In this document: in pieces, positions 14,520 to 22,324 of the stretch
How positions within the stretch are numbered: position 1 is the first letter of the stretch
How the letters are laid out: each line of letters begins with the position of its first letter
Assembly: GCA_012267605.1 (NCBI GenBank)
Contig: JAAXGF010000095.1
Coordinates: 1-23,975 of the forward strand
DNA length: 23,975 bases
From: Alphaproteobacteria bacterium
GTDB taxonomy: Bacteria; Pseudomonadota; Alphaproteobacteria; JAAXGF01
Direction of reading: 5' to 3'
Position numbers and translations under genes: made by a program
The notes under the pieces: generated by a model
Database searches by the model: none
What the model saw: only the letters and a program-made list of their open reading frames with translations
What the model was told of the DNA's origin: nothing

Positions 14520-15617
14520 CCCCGTCTTCGCAGGAATCAGCTTGCTGTCCGCAACATCCAACAGTACCCGGTCGATATAAGGAAGCTGCCGGCCTTCCGC
14601 ATCGATACGATGGAAATACGGATTGCGCTCCGCTACGAACCGCGTCGCTGGTGCCCGTGTTGTATTGACCCAAGGCTGCAAAGTGGGCAAGTCCGGATTG
14701 TCGAATCGGTACATGTTGTCCACCGCGTTATGCAACGCAGCCCAATTTCGCTTGCCCGATTCAGCGGCCAATTCCTCGAGCTTCGCTGGATCCGTGTACG
14801 CGGCGTGAAATTCCTTGAGATAGTGAGCGGGGCGGTAAATGAACAATGGCGAGGCGGAAGCCAGCGCGGGAAGAAAATAGGGATTCGGCTGCGACCAGCT
14901 GTAGCGAACCGTGACATCGTCGATGACGTCGAAGCGTGGCTTTTCGCCGCGTGCCAGCAACGCACGAGGTGGACCGGTCGGTGCCAGCATCGAATTCGTC
15001 GCCACGTCTTGCCAATAATACCGAAAGTCTTCGCTGGTGAAGGGATGTCCGTCGGACCACTTGTGACCCTCGCGCAGAGTCAAGGTGTAGACCTTGTAAT
15101 CCTCGACTTCGACTCGCGACAAGATGTCGGGCACGAAGGCGTAATTCTCGTCGTAACAGACCAAGCGAGAATAACCGTAGACGGTCAATAGTCGGGTGTC
15201 TTTTGCCCGCCCGACGAGCATTCGCCAATCGCCACCGTGACGGCCTATGCTCTTCCGCCCGCTTCCGAAAAAAATGCGCGGTGCCTCCGGCACCCGCTGG
15301 GAAACCGGTGGCAATAGCATGTCACCGACCGCCGAAGCGAGCATGGGCGTTTCGATCAAGACTAGCGATCTTTCCGACACCGATTCCGTGAGGACGATGG
15401 TTTCAGCATTGGCGCTGACGGCCGCTGCAAAGGCGACAACGAACCCCGCACCAAAGCGTGCCGCCTTACAAATTTTTCGAAAACGCGCATACGCGCGTCG
15501 TGGCAAGTCTATTCCAGCCGACTTACCTTCCGGGCCACCCATATCAGCACACTCTTGCAGGTGACCCGGCGAGGGAGAGGGTCGGTCGCGGGGATTTTCC
15601 AATAAATTGTTCGTCAT
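14463..15617 (-). CDS. N-terminal fragment of the split solute-binding protein
   Basis: This 384-residue frame is the first half as it would be translated now. Residues up to about K-T-G (coding bases near 14523) are genuine SBP sequence; the last 18 or so residues are out of frame. It would be exported by its signal peptide but lacks the second lobe of the binding protein. Confidence 0.7.
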   Translation of the reverse strand: MTNNLLENPRDRPSPSPGHLQECADMGGPEGKSAGIDLPRRAYARFRKICKAARFGAGFVVAFAAAVSANAETIVLTESVSERSLVLIETPMLASAVGDMLLPPVSQRVPEAPRIFFGSGRKSIGRHGGDWRMLVGRAKDTRLLTVYGYSRLVCYDENYAFVPDILSRVEVEDYKVYTLTLREGHKWSDGHPFTSEDFRYYWQDVATNSMLAPTGPPRALLARGEKPRFDVIDDVTVRYSWSQPNPYFLPALASASPLFIYRPAHYLKEFHAAYTDPAKLEELAAESGKRNWAALHNAVDNMYRFDNPDLPTLQPWVNTTRAPATRFVAERNPYFHRIDAEGRQLPYIDRVLLDVADSKLIPAKTGPENLICKPAGCFSTITRF

Positions 15618-17512
15618 GAGGCCATCCTCAACGCCGAGGATTCAGCGGCGCGGACATAATGGCCATCCCCTAGACCGATCATCGCGGGATCATTGCCGGC
15701 ATCTATGGTGAAAGGGGCCGGCCAAGTCAGCGGGTCGGATACGCGTTCCGCAATCAACGCATTGAAATCGAGTTTGTGGTCGAGATCTGGCTCAGGCACT
15801 GCGCCCAAGAGCGCCTTGGTGTAGGGATGAACTGGGCGGCGAAACAGCTTGTCGTGCGGCGCAATTTCCACCAATCTTCCGGCGCACATTACAGCGACGC
15901 AGTCCGCAATGTAGTGGATCACCGCCAAGTTGTGCGAGATAAATAAATAGGTCAACCCCAGCTCCCTTTGCAAGTCCTTCAACAGGTTCAAGATTTGCGC
16001 TTGGATCGACACGTCTAGGGCGGAAACCGGTTCGTCGCAAATAAGCAGCTCGGGCCCCAGCGCTAAGGCCCTGGCAATGCCAACGCGTTGGCGTTGGCCT
16101 CCTGAAAAACTATGAGGATACCGGCGCAAGTGCCGGATATCGAGGCCGACCAAACGCATCAACTCGCGAACCTTTTCGGCACGTTCGGCAGGTGTGCCGA
16201 CATTATGGATTATCAAAGGTTCACTGAGAATGTCGAACACCGTCATGCGCGGATTGAGCGACGCGAAGGGATCCTGAAATATAAATTGAACCTTGCGGCG
16301 AAAAGCGAACAGATCCTCCTTAGTTAGGTTTAAGACGTTTACTAGACGGCCATGATCGTTAAAAATCACCGACCCCGAGTCGGGCGAAATTGCGCGCATG
16401 ATCATCTTGCTAGTTGTCGTCTTGCCGCAACCGGATTCACCGACGAGTCCGACACATTCGCCCCGCCGAACGTCGAAGCTTACATTCCTGACGGAAAATT
16501 GAATATCCGCATCCTTGGCACCAAAAAATCCACCCTTTCTCAAGCTGAATGTCTTGCTGAGATTAACCACCTGTAGGAGCGGACCCACTTTGTCCTCCTC
16601 CTCCTTCCATGGTTGGCTTCGCTTTAGCGAATCGGCGTCACCGGGGGCGATTTCGCGAATCGGCATAAGCCTTTCATTTTCCGCCATTTCGAACCGCGGA
16701 ACCGCACGCAAAAGAGCTTTCAAATAAGGATGCTCGGGGCGTCGAAAGATATCCTCCGCCGAACCACTTTCCATGATTTGCCCATGGTACATCACGACGA
16801 TTTCCTCGGCGACGTTGGCCACAACTCCGAGGTCGTGGGTGATAATCAGCGTCGCCATCCCAAGCTCATTCTGAAGATCGCGAATCAGCTTGAGGATTTG
16901 CGCCTGAATAGTGACGTCGAGAGCGGTCGTGGGTTCATCCGCGATGAGTAGCGCCGGACGGCAGATCAGTGCCATAGCTATCATGGCCCTTTGACGCAAG
17001 CCGCCGGACAATTCAAACGGATAGGAATCACACGCCTTAACTGGGTCGGGGAAGCCCACCAATTCCAACATTTCCCCTGTCGCCCGCCGTCCGGCAGACG
17101 AGCCGACCCCGCGGTGTAAACACAAGGCTTCTCCGACTTGATTTCCAATGGTGTGTACCGGCGACAAGGATGTCATGGGTTCCTGAAAAATGATCGAGAT
17201 ACGACTACCTCTAATCGACCGCATTTCTCGGGAATCCCGATCCAACCTGGCGATATCGACGATATCTCCGGGCCTATCAGGCCCGTTGACGTCGCGAAAA
17301 AGTACTTCCCCCTTGGTCACCGATCCGATCTTGGGCAAAATACCCATGATGGTTTGGGCGACGACAGATTTTCCCGAACCAGATTCTCCCACTAGGGCGA
17401 CAGTCGATCCGGGGCGGATACGAAAATTGACGCCCCTAACCGCCTGAATCGTTCCCTCGGGCGCGTCGAACTCGACGTGCAGGTCACGAATGCGCAGCAG
17501 ATCGTCCATCAT
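15614..17512 (-). CDS. Fused DppD-DppF-type ABC ATPase
   Basis: One 632-residue polypeptide carries both ATPase domains that peptide importers usually have as two proteins. Domain 1 has Walker A GESGSGKS (42-49), signature LSGGLRQR (168-175) and Walker B LLIADEP (about 188-194). Domain 2 has Walker A GESGCGKT (358-365), signature FSGGQRQR (469-476) and Walker B LLICDEP (489-495). The oligopeptide C-terminal element (HPYLKALLRAVP; HPYTKALLGAVP) follows each domain. All key residues are present, so both sites should work. It energises the two permeases downstream. Its first ATG overlaps the stop of the membrane protein gene upstream, and its stop overlaps the solute-binding protein start, so it is translated as part of a chain. 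Confidence 0.95.
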   Translation of the reverse strand: MMDDLLRIRDLHVEFDAPEGTIQAVRGVNFRIRPGSTVALVGESGSGKSVVAQTIMGILPKIGSVTKGEVLFRDVNGPDRPGDIVDIARLDRDSREMRSIRGSRISIIFQEPMTSLSPVHTIGNQVGEALCLHRGVGSSAGRRATGEMLELVGFPDPVKACDSYPFELSGGLRQRAMIAMALICRPALLIADEPTTALDVTIQAQILKLIRDLQNELGMATLIITHDLGVVANVAEEIVVMYHGQIMESGSAEDIFRRPEHPYLKALLRAVPRFEMAENERLMPIREIAPGDADSLKRSQPWKEEEDKVGPLLQVVNLSKTFSLRKGGFFGAKDADIQFSVRNVSFDVRRGECVGLVGESGCGKTTTSKMIMRAISPDSGSVIFNDHGRLVNVLNLTKEDLFAFRRKVQFIFQDPFASLNPRMTVFDILSEPLIIHNVGTPAERAEKVRELMRLVGLDIRHLRRYPHSFSGGQRQRVGIARALALGPELLICDEPVSALDVSIQAQILNLLKDLQRELGLTYLFISHNLAVIHYIADCVAVMCAGRLVEIAPHDKLFRRPVHPYTKALLGAVPEPDLDHKLDFNALIAERVSDPLTWPAPFTIDAGNDPAMIGLGDGHYVRAAESSALRMAS

Positions 17513-18147
17513 CGCCGCGACGCAGTCGCTGACAGCTTGGCGGTATCGATTCCCATCGCCAATAGATTCTCCCGCGTAGCACTATCCAGGTCTATGCGAT
17601 TGCCGATCGCGGCGCGCGCCGCACGCAAAACAATCTCGGAAAACCCTTCAATCCCAGAATCCAAGCGAATCGTTCTGCGGGCTAAATGGCCACCAAAACG
17701 ACCACCTTGACCACTCGGGCTTTTATCGGATTTCCCGAATTCCTCGATTCTCGGACCATGGTTGTCTTTTTCCGTCCCCTCATTCTTGCCAACCTGGCCG
17801 ACGTCGGCTCGTTCAATACCCCTGATTCGTAATTCCATCCATCCTATAGAATGATCGCGCCGCGTCGAATAATATGTGACCGTCATCACACCGAGGTCTT
17901 TCCATGAAAGCGTTGCGCGCACGCTGCCCCGCAGCCGAATGCCGTCGTCAGTGACCTCGACTTTGGTTAGGTGTCGACGCGCCGTTCGCAGCCCAAAGGC
18001 AAGAAATACAACGCCTATTCCAAGGCAGACATATACCATGGCGGGAGCCGGCTTAAATAATGTTAAAAGGCCCATCATCAAGACGAGGCCGGCCAATGCA
18101 CGGAGGTAATCCGGTAACAGCGCGCGCCAAGGATAACGATATTCCAT
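17509..18147 (-). CDS. Small membrane protein with PH-like domain, function unknown
   Basis: From the ATG at 18147 the product has 212 residues. Two membrane helices are seen (about 14-30 and 36-52: LAGLVLMMGLLTLF and VYVCLGIGVVFLAFGL). A beta-rich segment (KVEVTDDGIRLRG, RATLSWKDLGVMTVTYYSTR, GWMELRIRG) resembles bacterial PH-like domains. A hydrophilic low-complexity stretch rich in Gly, Lys and Glu comes next, then a helical tail. The frame is open to 18213, but that overlaps the glycosyltransferase end; 18147 places the first helix normally. It sits between the glycosyltransferases and the transporter and overlaps the ATPase start by ATGA. The fold is an inference; no known gene name fits. 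Confidence 0.7.
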   Translation of the reverse strand: MEYRYPWRALLPDYLRALAGLVLMMGLLTLFKPAPAMVYVCLGIGVVFLAFGLRTARRHLTKVEVTDDGIRLRGSVRATLSWKDLGVMTVTYYSTRRDHSIGWMELRIRGIERADVGQVGKNEGTEKDNHGPRIEEFGKSDKSPSGQGGRFGGHLARRTIRLDSGIEGFSEIVLRAARAAIGNRIDLDSATRENLLAMGIDTAKLSATASRR

Positions 18148-18172
18148 AATCTCGTTAGTTGCCGCGGCGAAA

Positions 18173-19357
18173 CTATTCGCTCTGTTTCCGGGGAAGTACG
18201 ATCGATCGTCCATGCGCCGCAGCGTTGAATACGAGCTCCGCGGTCCGCTCAGCGCCGGATATGTTAATCGTCACGGGGGGCGGAGGAGGGGCCAAGGCGA
18301 CCTCGTCTACTGCCTTGGCGAGGTTGAGCGGAGAGAGCTTGTCGGCCTCCAAGCGACGGACCAGGCCATGCTGTTCGAGCCGTTGGGCGCGAAAATCTTG
18401 CTCGGTCTCGCCGACACCGACGAACGGCAAAACGACGGCCCGAACGCTGGTTGCGAACAAATCCATAATCGTGTTGTAGCCTCCCTGAGAGACCGACACT
18501 GCGCAGTTCGCCAACACATCACGAAAATCGGATCGCGAGGGCTCGACGATGACTCCGGACGGAGCCCGTTCGATAAGCCGCTTCAAACTGTTTGTCGGCA
18601 AGTGCGTGCCGCCGAGCACGCGCCACGTATGTTTCGCCAAGCTTGATAGCGGTCGAGCCGCCACCGCGGCGCGGAACAGTTCGACTCCTAGTGCGCTGCC
18701 ACCGGCGGATACCACGACCTCGTTCCACCCAGGATGCCCCGCGCCAGCTCTCGACACGGCTTGCCCACCGACATAGCCCGTATAGTCGATGTACGAGGCA
18801 ATTTCATCGGCCAGGGGAAAGCTTTCCTCAAAGCCGATGAGATTCTCGTCCCCGTGAACCAAAACACGGTCGAACCAACTGTGCACACGAGCGACCGCCT
18901 CGGCAGCGCGATTAGGTTTACGAGGGAAGTTGAGTACATCGCGAACAGAACAGAAAATCCAAGGACGAGGTTCGGATACCCGCGCCGTTTCAAGCAGCGG
19001 GATCAACTCGAACGCGAGTTTGCGACGTCCAAAAGGAAACATTTCAATCCCCAAAGCATGGGGTTTGACCTTAGCGAGGATCTCCAGGAGCAAATCTCTA
19101 CGATGATTGCGCCAGGCGTCATCGACCAGGCGACCTTCTTCGTCGATCAACTCGCGAAACGTCTCGTCACGGCTGCGCAATGGCGGAAGCTGTGCCAGGG
19201 TGACACCCTCAAGATCGAGGTCGCGTATGGGAAAACCACCGCACACCAAGGTGACCTTGAGGCCTCGTTTCGCCATTTCCCGCGTAAGCACCGCAGCTCT
19301 ACGCAAATGGCCAACGCCAAGCAAATGCTGAACGTAAAACAACACGCGGGCACTCAT
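18173..19357 (-). CDS. MurG-like (GT-B) glycosyltransferase, copy 2
   Basis: The 394-residue protein begins MSARVLFYVQHLLGVGHLRR, the N-terminal strand and glycine-rich loop of GT-B enzymes related to GT28/MurG. The C-terminal half has VVVSAGGSALGVELFRAA and the nucleotide-sugar-binding VSQGGYNTIMDLF. The acceptor and sugar are unknown. It is clearly related to the first gene of the cluster (22325-23551), which shares the GHLRR and GGYNT motifs. The start overlaps the phosphatase stop by ATGA. No damage is seen. Its job is probably to build a surface glycan or glycolipid together with the GT4 enzymes; this rests on context. Confidence 0.87.
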   Translation of the reverse strand: MSARVLFYVQHLLGVGHLRRAAVLTREMAKRGLKVTLVCGGFPIRDLDLEGVTLAQLPPLRSRDETFRELIDEEGRLVDDAWRNHRRDLLLEILAKVKPHALGIEMFPFGRRKLAFELIPLLETARVSEPRPWIFCSVRDVLNFPRKPNRAAEAVARVHSWFDRVLVHGDENLIGFEESFPLADEIASYIDYTGYVGGQAVSRAGAGHPGWNEVVVSAGGSALGVELFRAAVAARPLSSLAKHTWRVLGGTHLPTNSLKRLIERAPSGVIVEPSRSDFRDVLANCAVSVSQGGYNTIMDLFATSVRAVVLPFVGVGETEQDFRAQRLEQHGLVRRLEADKLSPLNLAKAVDEVALAPPPPPVTINISGAERTAELVFNAAAHGRSIVLPRKQSE

Positions 19358-19947
19358 CGATCGACTTCCAGGGAGAGCTGGGAGACTTCCGGACGTGGGG
19401 TTCCATCGGCATTAAGATCAAACACTTGCGCGCAACGCCAGTCGATGGAAATCGGGGCTCTGCCCTTCATATCCCAGCCCAGTGCCAAGGCGAGGACCGC
19501 GCGCATGAACCCCTTGTGGCTGACGGCAGCGGCGGGCCGGTCACGCACGGCAACGTCCGCCAAGAAGGAGACAGCCCGGACTTGCACGTCCCTCGGACTC
19601 TCGCCGCCGGGCGGGCGGAAATCCAGACCGCGCCCTTCGCTCGCGGCCATCGGTGGGCCCAGCTCAACACGAAGATCGGCCAACCGCCGCCCCTCCCATC
19701 GACCCCAACTCATTTCGCGAAGACGCGCGTCACGTGCGGCGTTGGCCGCGCCCAGAAGGCACGCCGTTTCTACCGCGCGACTTAGAGGGCTGGAATACCA
19801 TTCCACATCAGTTAGGCTGGCCGGCAACCGCCATTCTGTGGCCTGGCGGCGTCCATCTGGACTCAATGGAACATCGGTTTGGCCCTGAATTCGGCGTGCC
19901 ATGTTCCATTCGGTTAGGGCGTGGCGTATCAACGCCAAGCGGGTCAC
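19354..19947 (-). CDS. Histidine phosphatase family protein (phosphoglycerate-mutase-like)
   Basis: The 197-residue protein belongs to the 2H/histidine phosphatase superfamily. The catalytic core is present: R8 and H9 in LIRHALTEWN, R57 in SSPLSRAVETA, E78 in REMSWGRWEG and H144 in VSHKGFMRAV. The usual RHG motif reads RHA here, and the usual SHGG reads SHKG. Both differences are unusual and may shape substrate choice or reflect relaxed function. In sugar pathways such enzymes remove phosphate from sugar-phosphates or nucleoside intermediates, which fits the glycosyltransferase neighbours. It overlaps both neighbours by four bases (ATGA), indicating translational coupling. Confidence 0.9.
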   Translation of the reverse strand: MTRLALIRHALTEWNMARRIQGQTDVPLSPDGRRQATEWRLPASLTDVEWYSSPLSRAVETACLLGAANAARDARLREMSWGRWEGRRLADLRVELGPPMAASEGRGLDFRPPGGESPRDVQVRAVSFLADVAVRDRPAAAVSHKGFMRAVLALALGWDMKGRAPISIDWRCAQVFDLNADGTPRPEVSQLSLEVDR

Positions 19948-20654
19948 TGGGCGGTCCTGGAGATCGCCAGCGCCCGATCCAATATGCGCGCTGCCAGGCT
20001 GATATCGTGCCGATTGGCAACGTTGTCGGCGGCCGCCTCGGACATCCGCTGGCGCAAATTCTCGTCGCTTAGCAGACGGCGAATTGCAGCGGCAAACTCG
20101 TCAACGTCTCCGGGCGACGTGAGTAACCCCGTCTCGCCATCCCGCACAATATCTGGAACACCCCGTTCCCTCCCCGCCACGACGGGCAAACCACTCGCTT
20201 GGGCCTCGAGCAAGGCCATTCCGTAGGCCTCGTTGACCGCGGGCCAGGCGAGAACATCGGCCGCGACGTAGAAATTTGGCAGACTGGATTGGCAACGGGC
20301 TCCAGCGTAGAACACCCGGCCGGCTTCGGCCAAGGCATCCTCGACTTGACGCCGAGCCTCACCTTCACCGACGACCAACAATTGCCAGTCGACATCGCGG
20401 AGACGTGCCAATCCGCAGCCTAACCTCTGGAACGATGCTAACTTGTCACAATGACGCATCATCGCGACCGATAAGATCCAAGGCCGCCTCACGTCACAGC
20501 CCAACTCGCGGGCCAAAGCCACTCGATGTTGTTGCCGCGCGCAACGTTCCGAACGGTATGCCTCGGATTCTAGGAAGGGCGCCAGGGTCATAAGACGGGT
20601 CGAATCGGAGACCAAATCACGCAAACATTCGAAATCATCCGAGTTAACCACCAA
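19944..20654 (-). CDS. C-terminal fragment of the interrupted GT4 enzyme
   Basis: This 236-residue frame begins at a TTG (20654), 12 bases after the internal stop, and carries the whole donor-binding domain with its EAYGMALLE motif. The TTG has no good ribosome-binding site. Re-initiation after the TAA is possible because the distance is short. Confidence 0.65.
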   Translation of the reverse strand: MVVNSDDFECLRDLVSDSTRLMTLAPFLESEAYRSERCARQQHRVALARELGCDVRRPWILSVAMMRHCDKLASFQRLGCGLARLRDVDWQLLVVGEGEARRQVEDALAEAGRVFYAGARCQSSLPNFYVAADVLAWPAVNEAYGMALLEAQASGLPVVAGRERGVPDIVRDGETGLLTSPGDVDEFAAAIRRLLSDENLRQRMSEAAADNVANRHDISLAARILDRALAISRTAQ

Positions 20655-20666
20655 AACAACTTTTGC

Positions 20667-21086
20667 TTAGGCAATCGCGGCGCGAGCAGCGACGTAGCCA
20701 TTCGCCCAGGAACCGTCCGCCTGTTTGGGTGCGTGTGAAGCCTCAGCAACCAGGTAGGGGATGTCCAAAGCGAGACTCACGGCGGGCCCCAGCCAGTCAG
20801 GGGACTTGTGGTAGACGTGATATGTAAGCCAGGCTTCCGGTCGAGCCGAACACGGCGCGGCACGGTATTGCCGAATCAAATCCTGGGCCGCGGCAGTGCC
20901 AGCATCGGCGATAGCATTTTGGCGAGCAACCTCTCCACGCCCTTCGAAACTCCGGAAATTCGATGCAAGAAACGGCTCATGGCCAGCCAATGAAATCGCT
21001 CGCATGATCAATTTTGCCATGCGCCTATCGCCCGAAGGTACCGGGTGGTCAGGCGGCTTGAGCGGAGCGTAAAAGGCCACCCGCAT
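20667..21086 (-). CDS. N-terminal fragment of the interrupted GT4 enzyme
   Basis: The 139-residue product, as translated now, covers the acceptor-side Rossmann domain only and lacks the sugar-donor site. It is not expected to be active alone. Confidence 0.65.
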   Translation of the reverse strand: MRVAFYAPLKPPDHPVPSGDRRMAKLIMRAISLAGHEPFLASNFRSFEGRGEVARQNAIADAGTAAAQDLIRQYRAAPCSARPEAWLTYHVYHKSPDWLGPAVSLALDIPYLVAEASHAPKQADGSWANGYVAARAAIA

Positions 21087-21091
21087 ATAAT

Positions 21092-22324
21092 CTAACCACC
21101 TATGCCAAATTTTTTCGCCAGATCAGCGATCCCCCGATCCTTATGAAACATAGTGCAAACTCGGTCTCGGCCCGCACGACCCAAGCGCGCGCGTAGCGCT
21201 GGATTCACGATCAAATTGGCCAACGCAGCGGCCAAAGCGGACGGATCCCGCGGCGGGACCAGGATGCCGTTTTCACGGTCGATAACCAGTTCCGGAATCG
21301 CCGAAACCTGAGTGGTAACCACCGCAAGGGATTGCGACAGGGCCTCCAACAAGACATTCGGGATACCGTCACGGTCGCCATTTTTGTCAACCCGACAGGC
21401 AAGCGCAAATAGATCCGCCTGGCGGTATTTGTCTAATACCGCATCCTGGCTTTGGCTACCAAGCCAAGACACCCGTCCGCCAAGTCCAACCCGCTCGGCC
21501 TGACGTCGCAATCGCTTTAGTAAGAATCCGCCGCCAATGTGGACGAATCTCCAATGTAGCTCAGGGTGCAGTGCCGCCAAAGCGTCGATCAGATCATCAT
21601 AGCCTTTTTTGGGAACCGTACGCCCAACCGAAAGAATGGTGACGGGCTGGCGCGGATCGCTGCCGTCGCGGGATGGCTCTCTTTCAACGGAAGGCGCAAA
21701 GTATTCAGGGTCCACACCGTGATAAACTAGGCTCACTCGCCCAAACGGAGCCAATGCGGCAAGGTGGTCCCGATTGACCCCAGTGCAGGTCACGGCCCAA
21801 CGGCAGTCGGCCAATTTCTCTGATTTCTCCCACGATGGGGTGGTCCAAATGTCTTTGGCGTGAGCGGAACAGCTCCATGGCAAGTCGGCAATACGAGCGG
21901 CGTACCGAGTGACAGATGCGGGTGTGTGCAAAAAATGGGCGTGAAGATGCCCAACGGATGGGGCTACCTCGTGGCTAAGCACCAGCGCCTGGCCGAATCT
22001 GCGCACCCGATTAAGAGTCACATCGCGGCGCAGATCACGCAACCAAAGTCGGCGCGCGGCGGCGTATCCGGGTAGCCGACGCACGGCACGCCAAGCGCGC
22101 CATACACGCGCTGGCTCCCGCCAAAGATACTCCGGCAAATAATGGATTGGTGCCTTGATACGCCGGTGTACCGGATGGGCTTCAACGTCCGTCGGCCAAC
22201 GCAGCGAAACCAAAACTATATCGAGGCCGCGCTTCTCCAGCTCCTCGATTTCCTGGGCAATGAAGGTTTCCGAAAGCCTTGGATACCCTTTAAGAACGAA
22301 GGCGACCTTCGGCGACACGCCCAA
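21092..22324 (-). CDS. GT4 glycosyltransferase
   Basis: The 410-residue GT-B enzyme begins VAFVLKGYPRLSETFIAQEI, typical of the family-4 enzymes that build exopolysaccharides (similar in style to WcaL/ExoL-type proteins). It shows HLHAHFLHTPASVTRYAARI and VYHGVDPEYF in the middle. The donor domain has ILSVGRTVPKKGYDDLIDAL and DGIPNVLLEALSQS; here the first acidic residue of the usual EX7E motif is Asp. The start is TTG (22322-22324), directly after the TAG of the upstream gene. A GTG at 22318 is an alternative and gives a more typical N-terminus. Neither has a strong ribosome-binding site, so coupling to the upstream gene is likely. Confidence 0.88.
   Translation of the reverse strand: MGVSPKVAFVLKGYPRLSETFIAQEIEELEKRGLDIVLVSLRWPTDVEAHPVHRRIKAPIHYLPEYLWREPARVWRAWRAVRRLPGYAAARRLWLRDLRRDVTLNRVRRFGQALVLSHEVAPSVGHLHAHFLHTPASVTRYAARIADLPWSCSAHAKDIWTTPSWEKSEKLADCRWAVTCTGVNRDHLAALAPFGRVSLVYHGVDPEYFAPSVEREPSRDGSDPRQPVTILSVGRTVPKKGYDDLIDALAALHPELHWRFVHIGGGFLLKRLRRQAERVGLGGRVSWLGSQSQDAVLDKYRQADLFALACRVDKNGDRDGIPNVLLEALSQSLAVVTTQVSAIPELVIDRENGILVPPRDPSALAAALANLIVNPALRARLGRAGRDRVCTMFHKDRGIADLAKKFGIGG

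Larger units (their letters stand above)
13453..15617 (-). pseudogene. Family-5 solute-binding protein gene, split by a one-base frameshift
   Basis: The gene would encode a periplasmic binding protein (SBP_bac_5) of about 721 residues for the neighbouring peptide-type importer. The first part runs from the ATG at 15617, which overlaps the ATPase stop (ATGA). It has a long N-terminus with a signal peptide (hydrophobic about 55-68, SANA cut near 71), then LREGHKWSDGHPFTSEDFRY and LPYIDRVLLDVADSKLIPAKTG. There the frame is lost and stops at 14463. The next frame carries AGESDLQTRGLFFNNYTFL to the natural end at 13453. The coding strand has GGGG at 14520-14523; a fifth G restores KTGAGESDL and joins both halves exactly. 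An internal ATG at 15542 is an alternative start. Confidence 0.85.
19944..21086 (-). pseudogene. GT4 glycosyltransferase gene interrupted by one in-frame TAA
   Basis: Read through the stop, this is a 380-residue GT-B family 4 enzyme. The N-terminal domain runs from MRVAFYAPLKPPDHPVPSGD to GYVAARAAIA. Then comes TAA (20667-20669). The same frame continues with AKVVLVVNSDDFECLRDLV and the C-terminal donor domain, with VDWQLLVVGEGEARR, FYAGARCQSSLPNFYVAADVL and the catalytic-loop motif NEAYGMALLEAQASGLPVV. Both parts are in one frame with no other damage, so a single base change explains the split. The start at 21086 follows the previous gene by five bases and has GGTGG before it. The end overlaps the phosphatase start. 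Confidence 0.85.

Noticed and set aside
14510..14530. Programmed ribosomal frameshift in the solute-binding protein gene
   Set aside because: There is no slippery heptamer of a known type and no stimulatory structure that I can see. This protein family is not known for it, so a deletion or sequence error is simpler.
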